From: Aureivirga marina
GTDB taxonomy: Bacteria > Bacteroidota > Bacteroidia > Flavobacteriales > Flavobacteriaceae
Assembly (NCBI RefSeq): GCF_015767265.1
Contig: NZ_JADPIB010000009.1
Coordinates: 1 to 64,000, forward strand
DNA length: 64,000 nt
Reading direction: 5' to 3'
Made by a program: the position numbers and the translations under genes. This document shows, in pieces, positions 1-7,722 of this stretch. Positions within the stretch are counted from its first letter, which is position 1. Every line of letters starts with the position of its first letter. The notes below the pieces were generated by a model, which was not told the origin of the DNA, did not search any database, and saw only the letters and a list, made by a program, of their open reading frames with translations.

Positions 1-43
1 AGTTGTGAATAGAAAAATATCTTTTACTACAAATAAATGTTTT

Positions 44-63
44 GGCTTCGGCTGCGCTCAGCC
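44..63. repeat. small imperfect inverted repeat, copy 1
   Basis: A GC-rich 20-base imperfect palindrome (GGCTTCGGCTGCGCTCAGCC, arms GGCT/AGCC) in otherwise AT-rich DNA. A near relative lies 69 bases downstream at 113-134. Sequences of the type CTTCG-A/G-CT-n-C-n-CTCAG are familiar to me as scattered intergenic repeats in Flavobacteriia; that is memory, not a search. No gene is seen around it. Confidence 0.5.
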
Positions 64-112
64 ACCGTTTTTTATTTTCTTAGATAATATTGTGTTTGAT
101 TTTGACAAATGT

Positions 113-134
113 TAGCTTCGACTTCACTCAGCTA
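113..134. repeat. small imperfect inverted repeat, copy 2
   Basis: Second copy of the element at 44-63, with arms TAGCT/AGCTA around CTTCGACTTCACTC. The arms changed together (GGC/GCC in copy 1, TAGCT/AGCTA here), so pairing is kept. This suggests that the hairpin, not the exact sequence, is conserved. Confidence 0.5.
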
Positions 135-175
135 CTTCGTCTTTCTTTATTTTCTTGTTTTTTGTTTGAAAAACG

Positions 176-277
176 GTTGCGTTAGGGATTGTAGCGGCAT
201 CCTTTTGCTGCTTGCAGATTTGCGGTAAAAGATATAGCGGAAAGCCCGACCCGAAGTTGTGACGGAGGGAAACGCCC
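176..277 (+). ncRNA. probable structured RNA / conserved intergenic element (Flavo-1-like)
   Basis: A roughly 100-base stretch far richer in GC than its surroundings. Possible pairings are an outer stem GCGTT (179-183) with AACGC (271-275), a second stem CTTTT with AAAAG, and a small hairpin CTG-CTTG-CAG inside. The text TAGCGGCATCC...GATATAGCGGAAAGCCCGACC recurs, in my recollection, in many Flavobacteriia intergenic regions and resembles the Flavo-1 RNA motif described by comparative genomics. The strand given is the reading direction I recognised. No promoter for it is obvious, and it could be the tail of a transcript that starts before the window. Confidence 0.5.
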
Positions 278-355
278 AAAGATTTTAAAAAATATATTTG
301 AAGTTTTAAGAAGTTAATGAAAAGATAAAAAAGAAAACTTTTTGATTTATTGTGG

Positions 356-363
356 TAACTTTG
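356..363 (+). promoter_or_regulatory. putative -7 element of first lipoprotein gene
   Basis: TAACTTTG fits the Bacteroidota TAnnTTTG element and lies 38 bases before the start codon. No TTTG is found at the usual 18-20 base distance upstream; one occurs only 11 bases away. The assignment is therefore weak. Confidence 0.3.
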
Positions 364-400
364 AAATAATACTAACTAGACATTTTTAAATGGATGAGTT

Positions 401-1456
401 ATGTATAAAAATTTAAAACTTCATGAAAAATTCTATGATTTAGGATTTTTGATTCCAGTACTTTTTTTGTTTTTACAAGCTTGTAGTTCTGATGATGATT
501 TTGTGAAAATTCCAGAGGAAATAGAGGTAGAAACTGTAAAAATTCAAATTAATGTTAATGATAATTTACAATGGATGAATTTTTGGGTTGCAGATGGAGC
601 TAATTATTTTGAGGAAGAAGGAATTAGATTAGAGATTATTTGGGGAGAAAATCCAAATGATTCATTTTTAGATGGAGAGGCAGAAATAGCGATTCAAACA
701 AGAACACAGTTTTGGCAATCTATAGCAAAAGAAGTATCAATTTTGGCATTTGCGAATTTGTTAGAGAATGAACCGATTAATTTAATCATTAAGAAAGAAA
801 TTGCAGAAGAAAGAGGATTAACCTCTAGTTTATCTTTAAAAGAAAGACTAGAAGGTTTAAATGGTTTAAATATAGGTTTAGCACAAGGTCCAATTCCTAG
901 ATTAGATTATTTATTTGAATCTCAAGATTTGGTAATAGATGATTTGATTAGAAAAGTAATTGTTCATGATCAAAATGAAGCTTTTGAAAGTGGAGAGGTA
1001 GATGGACTATTTACACATACTCCTTATTTAGAAAAAGCAATGATGAATCAAAACGGTTATATGTTGATCAATTTATCAAGAGCTGAATTAAATGGTTTGT
1101 CAAATAGAAATATACATATGTTAGTTGCAAAATCAGAGTATGTGGAAACGAATCGAAATACATTAGTCCGAATTTCCAGAGCTATTTGTAAAGCGCAACA
1201 ATTAATTCATACAGATAAATTTAAAACAAAAGAAGCTTTACAAAATTCAGTTTTAAAATTGACTTTTCCAGAAGGGTTAGAAAAAATAATAGAAATATAT
1301 GAGCCTGCAATTCCAAAGAAAGTCGCTTTTATTGAAGGAGGTTGGTTGAAGGAAATTCCACTTTTACCAAATGATAATGGATTGGAAGGAATCACTTTAG
1401 AAGAAGTGAAGCAATATTATAGTAATGAATTTGCTTTGGTTGGAAATTGTAATTAA
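401..1456 (+). CDS. NMT1/THI5-like substrate-binding lipoprotein
   Basis: A 351-residue lipoprotein. A hydrophobic segment ends in a lipobox LQAC near residues 26-29, followed by SSDDD, so it should be lipid-anchored at the envelope. The mature part opens with a strand-like VKIQINVNDNLQWMNF, then a WVADGANYFEEEGI segment typical of ABC-type SsuA/NMT1/THI5-like periplasmic binding proteins, where a mature enzyme-like bilobal fold binds small ligands such as sulfonates, nitrate or pyrimidine precursors. No permease or ATPase gene lies beside it, so it is an orphan binding protein in this window. The ligand cannot be read from sequence. A thiamine-precursor role is possible given the family and the riboswitch 4 kb away, but this is speculative. 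A bidirectional terminator follows. Confidence 0.7.
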   Translation: MYKNLKLHEKFYDLGFLIPVLFLFLQACSSDDDFVKIPEEIEVETVKIQINVNDNLQWMNFWVADGANYFEEEGIRLEIIWGENPNDSFLDGEAEIAIQTRTQFWQSIAKEVSILAFANLLENEPINLIIKKEIAEERGLTSSLSLKERLEGLNGLNIGLAQGPIPRLDYLFESQDLVIDDLIRKVIVHDQNEAFESGEVDGLFTHTPYLEKAMMNQNGYMLINLSRAELNGLSNRNIHMLVAKSEYVETNRNTLVRISRAICKAQQLIHTDKFKTKEALQNSVLKLTFPEGLEKIIEIYEPAIPKKVAFIEGGWLKEIPLLPNDNGLEGITLEEVKQYYSNEFALVGNCN

Positions 1457-1487
1457 AAAAGTGGATATGAAAATTATATCCACTTTT
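1455..1487. terminator. bidirectional rho-independent terminator
   Basis: Stem GTGGATAT (1461-1468) with ATATCCAC (1476-1483), 7-base loop, flanked by an A run on the left and a T run on the right. It sits between two convergent genes and can serve both. Confidence 0.8.
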
Positions 1488-1493
1488 AATATT

Positions 1494-2204
1494 TTAAAAA
1501 TCGTATTGAATTGTCATTTGAACAGTTGGACGGATGAAATATAAATCAGCATTCTTTTTGATATATTGATGAACATATGCAAGTTGAATATTTCCATTTT
1601 CAAAAACTTTTCTACCTAAACCAAGATAAAGCCAATTTCTATCGAAGTCAATGTTGTCAAAATTTTCTCCAAGATTAAACCAAAGTTCATTAAAAGCTTG
1701 CACGAAATATTTTTGACCAATTGGATGTTTAACAGTTAAACGATATCTAGCACGATTTGTAAATTTATATTCTTCAATTTCTGTTAATTCTACATTGTAA
1801 ACACCTCTAAATCGATGTTCTAAACGATATCTGTGAGCAAATTTTAGTTTTCCATCACCATGTTTAAGTGTAATTTGTTCCCAAACATTGTGTTCTGGTT
1901 GATTAACATCCGTTAATTCATTTGTATCAGAATAGTTTAATAAATAACTATATCCAACTGTTCCGATTACGCTTTTACTTATATTGTAATTTACGAATGG
2001 ACGTAAAATAAGTTGAGATTTATCTTTTAGAAAATTCGTTTGTCTCCAATGAACTTCATTTCCGATACTCCATTTTTCATTTATTTTGTAATGATTTAGA
2101 AGTAAAAACCAGGCTTCTGATTGTTTTTCTTTTTCTTGTGCTTTTACTATAAAACTTGAAAAGCATAAGATACATAATAAAATAAGCGTTTTCCCTTTAG
2201 TCAT
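1494..2204 (-). CDS. DUF2490 family outer-membrane-like protein
   Basis: A 236-residue protein with a signal peptide ending near VKAQ (about residue 22) and then a repeating pattern of alternating hydrophobic/polar strands with many aromatic residues (RPFVNYNIS, FAHRYRLEHRFR, WLYLGLGRKV, LAYVHQYIK), ending in a C-terminal phenylalanine (TIQYDF). This is the look of the DUF2490 family, common in Bacteroidota, which is predicted to form a small outer-membrane beta-barrel. Function is unknown. It is transcribed alone, convergent with the lipoprotein gene. The 246-base gap upstream holds no clear promoter motif. Confidence 0.75.
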   Translation of the reverse strand: MTKGKTLILLCILCFSSFIVKAQEKEKQSEAWFLLLNHYKINEKWSIGNEVHWRQTNFLKDKSQLILRPFVNYNISKSVIGTVGYSYLLNYSDTNELTDVNQPEHNVWEQITLKHGDGKLKFAHRYRLEHRFRGVYNVELTEIEEYKFTNRARYRLTVKHPIGQKYFVQAFNELWFNLGENFDNIDFDRNWLYLGLGRKVFENGNIQLAYVHQYIKKNADLYFIRPTVQMTIQYDF

Positions 2205-2450
2205 TAATGTATTTATTTTGAAATTTCACTTTATTTATAATTATAAGATTGTAGGTTCCATTTTTTAGAATGAAAGAAAAATCTTAACATATATTCTTTT
2301 GCAATATAGACAATAAACCTATGAAAAGCTAAGTTACTCTTTTATTGAAATTAATTAAGAAAATAAAAGCTTATAATCATATCAATGAATTTTAATATCT
2401 TCGTCTTTCTAAATTAAAAAGAGAAAAATTACCTAAAATAAAAAATTAAC

Positions 2451-3899
2451 ATGTTATTTAATTCCATTGATTTTGCAATTTTTTTACCAATATTTTTTAT
2501 TCTCTATTGGTTTGTAACTAATAAAAATTTGAAATATCAGAATTTCTTAATATTAATTGCTAGTTATATTTTTTATGGTTGGTGGGATTGGAGATTTTTA
2601 TCATTGATTATTTTTAGTACAATTATAGATTATACAATTGGATTAAGATTAAAATCAGAAGAAAATCAAACGAAACGTAAAATTTTACTTTATACTAGTA
2701 TTCTGATTAATTTGGGATTTTTAGGGTTTTTCAAATATTTTAATTTTTTCATTGATAATTTTGCTTCCGCATTTTCATTTTTTGGAAAAGAAATAGGGGT
2801 TTCATCTTTAGATATTGTTTTACCAGTTGGAATTAGTTTTTATACTTTTCAAACATTAAGTTATACAATTGATGTTTACAAGAAAAAATTAGAACCAACG
2901 AATGATTTTATTTCATTTGCGGCTTTTGTGAGTTTTTTCCCACAATTAGTTGCTGGTCCAATTGAAAGAGCAACAAATTTACTTCCTCAATTTTATAAAA
3001 AAAGAACTTTTAATTCAGAAAAAGCAATTGATGGACTTCGTCAGATATTGTGGGGATTGTTTAAAAAAGTAGTAATTGCTGATAGTTGTGCGGAATTTGC
3101 AAATCAGATTTTCAATAATTCTGCTGATATGAATGGAAGTACTTTAGTTTTGGGTGCGATATTTTTTACATTTCAGATTTATGGAGATTTTTCTGGATAT
3201 TCAGACATTGCGATTGGAACTTCAAGGTTATTTGGATTTAATTTAATGCAAAACTTTAATTTTCCATACTTTTCAAGAGATATGGCAGAATTTTGGCGTC
3301 GTTGGCACATTTCATTATCTACATGGTTTAGAGATTATCTATACATTCCTTTGGGTGGAAGTAAAGGAGGAAATTGGATGCGAATTAGAAATACATTTAT
3401 CATCTTCTTAGTTAGCGGATTTTGGCATGGAGCAAATTGGACATTTATAATTTGGGGATTATTAAATGCACTTTATTTTCTGCCCCTTTTATTAATGAAA
3501 AAAAATAGAAGTAATATGGATGTGGTTGCAAAAGGAAAAGTTCTTCCATCATTTAAAGAATTTATAATGATGAGTTTTACTTTTAGTTTGGCTGTTTTAG
3601 CTTGGATTTTTTTCAGAGCAGAAAATTTAACACATGCATTTAGTTATATTCAAGAGATGTTTTCAAGTTCATTATTACAAATGCCAGAATTTGAATATAA
3701 GCGAAGAGCATTTTATACTATTTTATTTTTAATCTTTTTTATTCTAGTGGAATGGAGTGGAAGAGGAGATCAATATGCAATTGAAAAGATTGGTTTAAAA
3801 TGGAAAAGACCAATTAGAACAATTGCTTATTATGGAATAATTATCGCTATTTTATGGTCTAGTGGTTCAGAACAAGATTTCATTTATTTTCAATTTTAA
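2451..3899 (+). CDS. MBOAT family membrane O-acyltransferase (AlgI/DltB-like)
   Basis: A 482-residue polytopic membrane protein with about ten hydrophobic segments. The family signature FWRRWHISLSTWFRDYLYIP lies near residues 281-300 and the presumed catalytic histidine H326 is in SGFWHGANW. Proteins of this type (AlgI, DltB, PatA) move an acyl group, usually acetyl, across the membrane onto an exported glycan or teichoic acid together with an extracytoplasmic SGNH-type partner. The next gene, 9 bases downstream, supplies such a partner. No polysaccharide synthesis genes are adjacent, so the acceptor is unknown; candidates are an exopolysaccharide, peptidoglycan or a lipid-linked glycan. The start gives a normal amphipathic beginning (MLFNSIDFAIFLPIFF) typical of the family. 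Confidence 0.9.
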   Translation: MLFNSIDFAIFLPIFFILYWFVTNKNLKYQNFLILIASYIFYGWWDWRFLSLIIFSTIIDYTIGLRLKSEENQTKRKILLYTSILINLGFLGFFKYFNFFIDNFASAFSFFGKEIGVSSLDIVLPVGISFYTFQTLSYTIDVYKKKLEPTNDFISFAAFVSFFPQLVAGPIERATNLLPQFYKKRTFNSEKAIDGLRQILWGLFKKVVIADSCAEFANQIFNNSADMNGSTLVLGAIFFTFQIYGDFSGYSDIAIGTSRLFGFNLMQNFNFPYFSRDMAEFWRRWHISLSTWFRDYLYIPLGGSKGGNWMRIRNTFIIFLVSGFWHGANWTFIIWGLLNALYFLPLLLMKKNRSNMDVVAKGKVLPSFKEFIMMSFTFSLAVLAWIFFRAENLTHAFSYIQEMFSSSLLQMPEFEYKRRAFYTILFLIFFILVEWSGRGDQYAIEKIGLKWKRPIRTIAYYGIIIAILWSSGSEQDFIYFQF

Positions 3900-3908
3900 T
3901 TTAAGACT

Positions 3909-4895
3909 ATGAAGTATTTTTTAAAAAGGATTTTTTCGTTTTTTATCCCACTTGTCGTTGTACTTTCAGTGTTTTTATTTTATGCTGAAAATGAATTATC
4001 TAATTTTCCTTCAACATTTCAAATTAAGGCAAAATATTTTAAGCAAAATATGGATAATATTGAGGTTTTGATTTTAGGAAGTTCACATAACCAAGACGCT
4101 TTAAATCCTGAATTATTCTCAGATTTAAACGTTGCTAATTTAGCAATGGGAGGACAAACTTTGCGAATTGATGAAGCCTTATTAGAAACTTATATAGATA
4201 AATTACCAAATTTAAAATATGTGTTTTTTGAATTATCTTATCATAATTTAGAACATAAATTTGATGCAAAATACTTTAAGAATAACCTGTATTTTAAATA
4301 TTATGATATTAATTTATTTGAAAGAGAAGTAAATTTTAAAGATTATTCTATTTTTCTATCTAACCCTATTTTTTATTTAAGATATTTAAATCCAAATAAA
4401 GAAAAAGTAGATTTGAATAAATATGGATATTTGACAAAGATGACGAATGACGAAGTGGATAAAATATTTTTAAATCATAATTATGATGAAGCTAAAATAA
4501 TGAGTGATACAAATAGCATGATTTTAACTAGGCATAGATATAAAGATTTAAATGCATATAAAAAGAATAAAAAATCTTTTGAACAGATGATTAAATTGTG
4601 TTCAGACAGAAAAATTCAGCCAATAATATTAATGCCACCTGTATTCAAAAGTTACTATAAAAGTTATTTAAAAGACAAAAATGAACGAAGACTTGAGTTT
4701 GTTTCTTATTTAGAAAAAAAATATCCTTCCATTGTTGTAATGGATTTTGAGCAAAATCCGAATTTCAAAGTAACAGACTTTAAAAATGATGATCATTTAA
4801 ATTTAAAAGGAGCAGAAAAATTCTCAAAAATTATAAATAAAGAATTGAATTATTTATCTATTGAATTTAATAAAGAAAATTATCCAAACAAATAA
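3909..4895 (+). CDS. SGNH/AlgJ-like partner of the MBOAT acyltransferase
   Basis: A 328-residue protein with one N-terminal membrane anchor (residues 5-26) and a periplasmic domain. GSSH at residues 57-60 matches the nucleophile block of SGNH hydrolase-like acyltransferases. The DDHLN at 294-298 matches the block that carries the catalytic Asp/His in AlgJ/AlgX/DHHW-type proteins. The gene starts 9 bases after the MBOAT gene and is almost certainly co-transcribed. The likely role is to accept the acyl group from the MBOAT protein and place it on a secreted glycan. The family assignment by motif is good; substrate and acyl donor are not visible. Confidence 0.75.
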   Translation: MKYFLKRIFSFFIPLVVVLSVFLFYAENELSNFPSTFQIKAKYFKQNMDNIEVLILGSSHNQDALNPELFSDLNVANLAMGGQTLRIDEALLETYIDKLPNLKYVFFELSYHNLEHKFDAKYFKNNLYFKYYDINLFEREVNFKDYSIFLSNPIFYLRYLNPNKEKVDLNKYGYLTKMTNDEVDKIFLNHNYDEAKIMSDTNSMILTRHRYKDLNAYKKNKKSFEQMIKLCSDRKIQPIILMPPVFKSYYKSYLKDKNERRLEFVSYLEKKYPSIVVMDFEQNPNFKVTDFKNDDHLNLKGAEKFSKIINKELNYLSIEFNKENYPNK

Positions 4896-5073
4896 GAAAA
4901 AAGAGCCATAAGAGATAATACTACAACTACCATATTTTTAGGTTTTTAGATTAGCAATAAAATAATAGATGGTTCAAATGTACAAACTACATAGAATTAT
5001 TGTTTTATTTTAAATGATAAAAAAGTGTTAATAAATATTTAAATTTTAACACTGTCATATTTTTCTTTTGCTA

Positions 5074-5081
5074 TAACTTTG
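5074..5081 (+). promoter_or_regulatory. putative -7 element of the riboswitch-led transcript
   Basis: TAACTTTG fits TAnnTTTG. Transcription starting about 7 bases downstream (near 5088) would begin just before the riboswitch P1 stem, which is exactly where it should. A clear -33 TTTG at normal spacing is missing. Confidence 0.5.
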
Positions 5082-5091
5082 CTTCATCTCA

Positions 5092-5162
5092 ACAAAGGGG
5101 TGCCAACATCGGCTGAGATCATACCCAATGAACCTGAGCAGGTAATGCTGCTAAGGGAAAAT
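5092..5162 (+). ncRNA. TPP riboswitch (THI element)
   Basis: The core is unmistakable: GGGGTGCC (5097-5104), GGCTGAGATCATACCC (5111-5126), GAACCTGA, CAGGTAATGCTG and AAGGGAAA in the right order and spacing. The RNA binds thiamine pyrophosphate and normally lowers expression of thiamine synthesis or uptake genes. Here it lies between a promoter element and a TonB-dependent receptor gene, so uptake should be repressed when TPP is plentiful. Confidence 0.95.
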
Positions 5163-5207
5163 TAATTATCAACAATCATAAACATCGTTGAATAATTACC
5201 TCTTTTT
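5163..5207 (+). terminator. possible riboswitch expression-platform terminator
   Basis: Stem TAATTATCAAC (5163-5173) with GTTGAATAATTA (5187-5198), one bulged base, followed by CC and a T-rich CTCTTTTT. It begins immediately after the aptamer and ends 18 bases before the start codon. The switch may therefore work by premature termination. A competing antiterminator was not identified. Confidence 0.45.
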
Positions 5208-5224
5208 ATTCATTTATATATTTA

Positions 5225-7642
5225 ATGAATTATTTATTTACGTTAAAAAAAGTGAAGTTTCTAGTAACTTTTTTTATGTTTTCGATTTTGGCTTTACAAG
5301 CACAAAGTAAATTCCAATTCAAAGGACAAGTAATAAATCTGAATCAAACTCCACTTTCAGGAGCAAATATTACAATTGGAAATCAACGTACTATTTCGGA
5401 TTCAGATGGATATTTTTTACTTTCTTTAGAAGAAGGAACGTATGAAATTCAAATCACTTACATCGGATATAAAACTTTGGTTGAAGAACTTCATATTAAA
5501 TCGAATGAATCTTTAACTTTTATGATGACATCAGATGAAGTTGCTTTAGAAGAAGTTTTAGTAAAATCTGTTCGTGTTTCAGAAACTGCACCTGTGACAC
5601 ATTCAAATTTGAATAAAAAAGAAATTCAAGAAAGAAATTTAGCACAAGATATTCCTGTTTTAATGAATTTTTTACCAGCTGTAGTTACTACTTCAGATGC
5701 TGGAGCTGGAGTTGGATACACAGGAATTCGAGTTCGTGGAAGTGATGCAACAAGAGTTAATGTTACAATAAATGGAATTGCTTTAAATGATTCAGAATCG
5801 CAAGGAACTTTTTGGGTAAATTTACCAGATTTTGCTTCTTCTACGCAAAGTATTCAGTTACAAAGAGGAGTTGGAACATCGACAAATGGAGCTGGAGCTT
5901 TTGGAGCTTCGATCAATTTATTAACAGATGCAGATTCAGAGAAAGCTTATGGAGAAATTGCAAATTCGGTTGGATCTTTTAATACACATAAACATACTTT
6001 TAAGTTTGGAACAGGATTAATCAATGAGCATTTTAATTTTTCAGGAAGATTATCTGTGATTAAATCGGATGGATATATTGATAGAGCTTCATCAGATTTA
6101 AAATCTTATTTTTTGACAGGTTCTTATAAAGATGAAAATACATTTATTAAAGCTTTACTTTTTGGAGGAGGAGAAGTTACATATCAAGCTTGGAATGGAA
6201 TTGATAAGGAGACTTTAGAGAAAGATAGAACTTTCAATCCTGCTGGACAATATACAGATGAGTTTGGAAATACAAGATATTACGAAAATGAAGTAGATAA
6301 TTATAAGCAAGATCATGCTCAATTACATATTAGCCATAAATTCAATGAAAATTGGACAGGAAATGTTGCTTTTCATTATACTTTTGGTAGAGGATTTTAT
6401 GAGAATTATAAAGAAGATGAAGATTTTTCCGATTATGGTTTAGAGCCAATTACAATTGGAGGAGAAACAATTGAAACAACAGATTTAGTTCGTCGTAAAT
6501 GGTTAAAAAATCATTATTATGGAACTACTTTTTCTTTGGATTTTCACAATGAAAGCATGGATGTGACGATTGGTGGAGCTTTAAGTAGATATAATGGATT
6601 GCATTTTGGAAGAGTAATTTGGGCAAGATATGCTAGTACAAGTGAACCAGATCATGAATATTATAATGATTATGGAAATAAAAATGATGCGAATATTTAT
6701 GTAAAAGGAATATTTAGAGTTTCTGACAAAGTAGAATTATTCGGAGATTTACAATATAGAACTGTAAATTATAAAGCAAATGGAGTTGCTCCTGAATTAG
6801 TTGATGATACTTTTAATTTTTTTAATCCAAAAGCTGGAATTACATATCGTTTAAATGATTCAAATAATCTTTATTTTTCTTATGCAAGAGCAAATAAAGA
6901 ACCTAAAAGAACAGATTACGAAAATGATTATGGAAGACCAAATAATAATAAACCAAAACATGAAACTCTTAATGATTTTGAGTTAGGGTGGCGTTTAAAT
7001 AAGGAAAATATTATTTTAAATACAAACTTCTATTATATGTCTTATGATAATCAATTAGTATTAACTGGAGCACAAAATGATGTAGGAAGCCCTATTGCTG
7101 AAAATGTTAAGGATAGTTATAGAGCAGGTATAGAGATTGATGCTAGAATTCAATTATTTAAAGATGTTTTAGCAATCCAACCAAATGTTGCGCTTAGTAT
7201 GAATAAAATTATTGATTATACAGCAAGTCAAGATGGACAAGAAAAGAATTTTGGAAATACAGATTTATCATTTTCACCAAATGTAATTGCAGGAAATATT
7301 ATTTCATTTACTCCAATTAAAAATTTAAACTTTTCATTCTTGACAAAATATGTTGGTGAGCAATATATGAGTAATTTAGAATTAGAAGCTTCAAAATTGG
7401 ATAGTTATTTTGTAAATGATTTAAGTGTACAATACACAATTTTACCAAAGAAATTGTTTAAAAGTATTACGTTTACAGGATTAATCAATAACATATTTAA
7501 TGAAGAATATGTTTCTAATGGTTACTTCTTTAGTTTTGATGATACTTGGACAAATCCTGATCAAGTTACAACAGTTTATGGAGCTGGATATTATCCACAA
7601 GCAACAAGAAATTTCTTAGTTGGCGTAACGATGCGCTTTTAA
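5225..7642 (+). CDS. TonB-dependent receptor, probable thiamine transporter
   Basis: An 805-residue outer-membrane receptor. It has a signal peptide ending at LALQAQ (about residue 27), a carboxypeptidase-like regulatory domain at about 30-115 (FKGQVINLNQTPLSGANI, DSDGYFLLSL), a plug domain at about 120-240 (GYTGIRVRGSDATRVNVTING) and a long beta-barrel ending in VGVTMRF with a terminal Phe. It imports a scarce ligand across the outer membrane using TonB/ExbBD energy, which is not encoded here. The TPP riboswitch directly upstream makes thiamine or a thiamine precursor the likely ligand; comparative studies describe riboswitch-controlled TonB receptors for thiamine in Bacteroidota. Unusually there is no inner-membrane PnuT-type transporter or thiamine kinase next to it. 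A strong terminator ends the transcript after this single gene. Confidence 0.88.
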   Translation: MNYLFTLKKVKFLVTFFMFSILALQAQSKFQFKGQVINLNQTPLSGANITIGNQRTISDSDGYFLLSLEEGTYEIQITYIGYKTLVEELHIKSNESLTFMMTSDEVALEEVLVKSVRVSETAPVTHSNLNKKEIQERNLAQDIPVLMNFLPAVVTTSDAGAGVGYTGIRVRGSDATRVNVTINGIALNDSESQGTFWVNLPDFASSTQSIQLQRGVGTSTNGAGAFGASINLLTDADSEKAYGEIANSVGSFNTHKHTFKFGTGLINEHFNFSGRLSVIKSDGYIDRASSDLKSYFLTGSYKDENTFIKALLFGGGEVTYQAWNGIDKETLEKDRTFNPAGQYTDEFGNTRYYENEVDNYKQDHAQLHISHKFNENWTGNVAFHYTFGRGFYENYKEDEDFSDYGLEPITIGGETIETTDLVRRKWLKNHYYGTTFSLDFHNESMDVTIGGALSRYNGLHFGRVIWARYASTSEPDHEYYNDYGNKNDANIYVKGIFRVSDKVELFGDLQYRTVNYKANGVAPELVDDTFNFFNPKAGITYRLNDSNNLYFSYARANKEPKRTDYENDYGRPNNNKPKHETLNDFELGWRLNKENIILNTNFYYMSYDNQLVLTGAQNDVGSPIAENVKDSYRAGIEIDARIQLFKDVLAIQPNVALSMNKIIDYTASQDGQEKNFGNTDLSFSPNVIAGNIISFTPIKNLNFSFLTKYVGEQYMSNLELEASKLDSYFVNDLSVQYTILPKKLFKSITFTGLINNIFNEEYVSNGYFFSFDDTWTNPDQVTTVYGAGYYPQATRNFLVGVTMRF

Positions 7643-7665
7643 ATAAATATAATTTGTTTGAAATC

Positions 7666-7700
7666 AAAAGAGGTTACTATTTCTAGTAACCTCTTTTTTT
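7666..7700 (+). terminator. rho-independent terminator
   Basis: Perfect 10-bp stem GAGGTTACTA (7670-7679)/TAGTAACCTC (7684-7693), TTTC loop, then seven T. It ends the TonB receptor transcript. The opposing ABC gene converges on it. Confidence 0.9.
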
Positions 7701-7722
7701 ATAATTATTTGGTATCTAAATT

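Larger units (their letters stand above)
1..400. other. left-edge intergenic region without a gene
   Basis: No convincing coding frame is present. It holds the two hairpin repeats (44-63, 113-134), the probable structured RNA (176-277) and a -10-like TAACTTTG at 356-363 in front of the first gene. The flanking sequence is AT-rich and featureless. Confidence 0.6.
4896..5224. other. 329-base intergenic region with riboswitch leader
   Basis: The first 170 bases are AT-rich and hold nothing I can assign. No convincing terminator for the SGNH gene is present. The second half contains a -10 element (5074-5081), the TPP riboswitch (about 5092-5162) and a hairpin with a T-rich tail (5163-5207). Confidence 0.7.
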
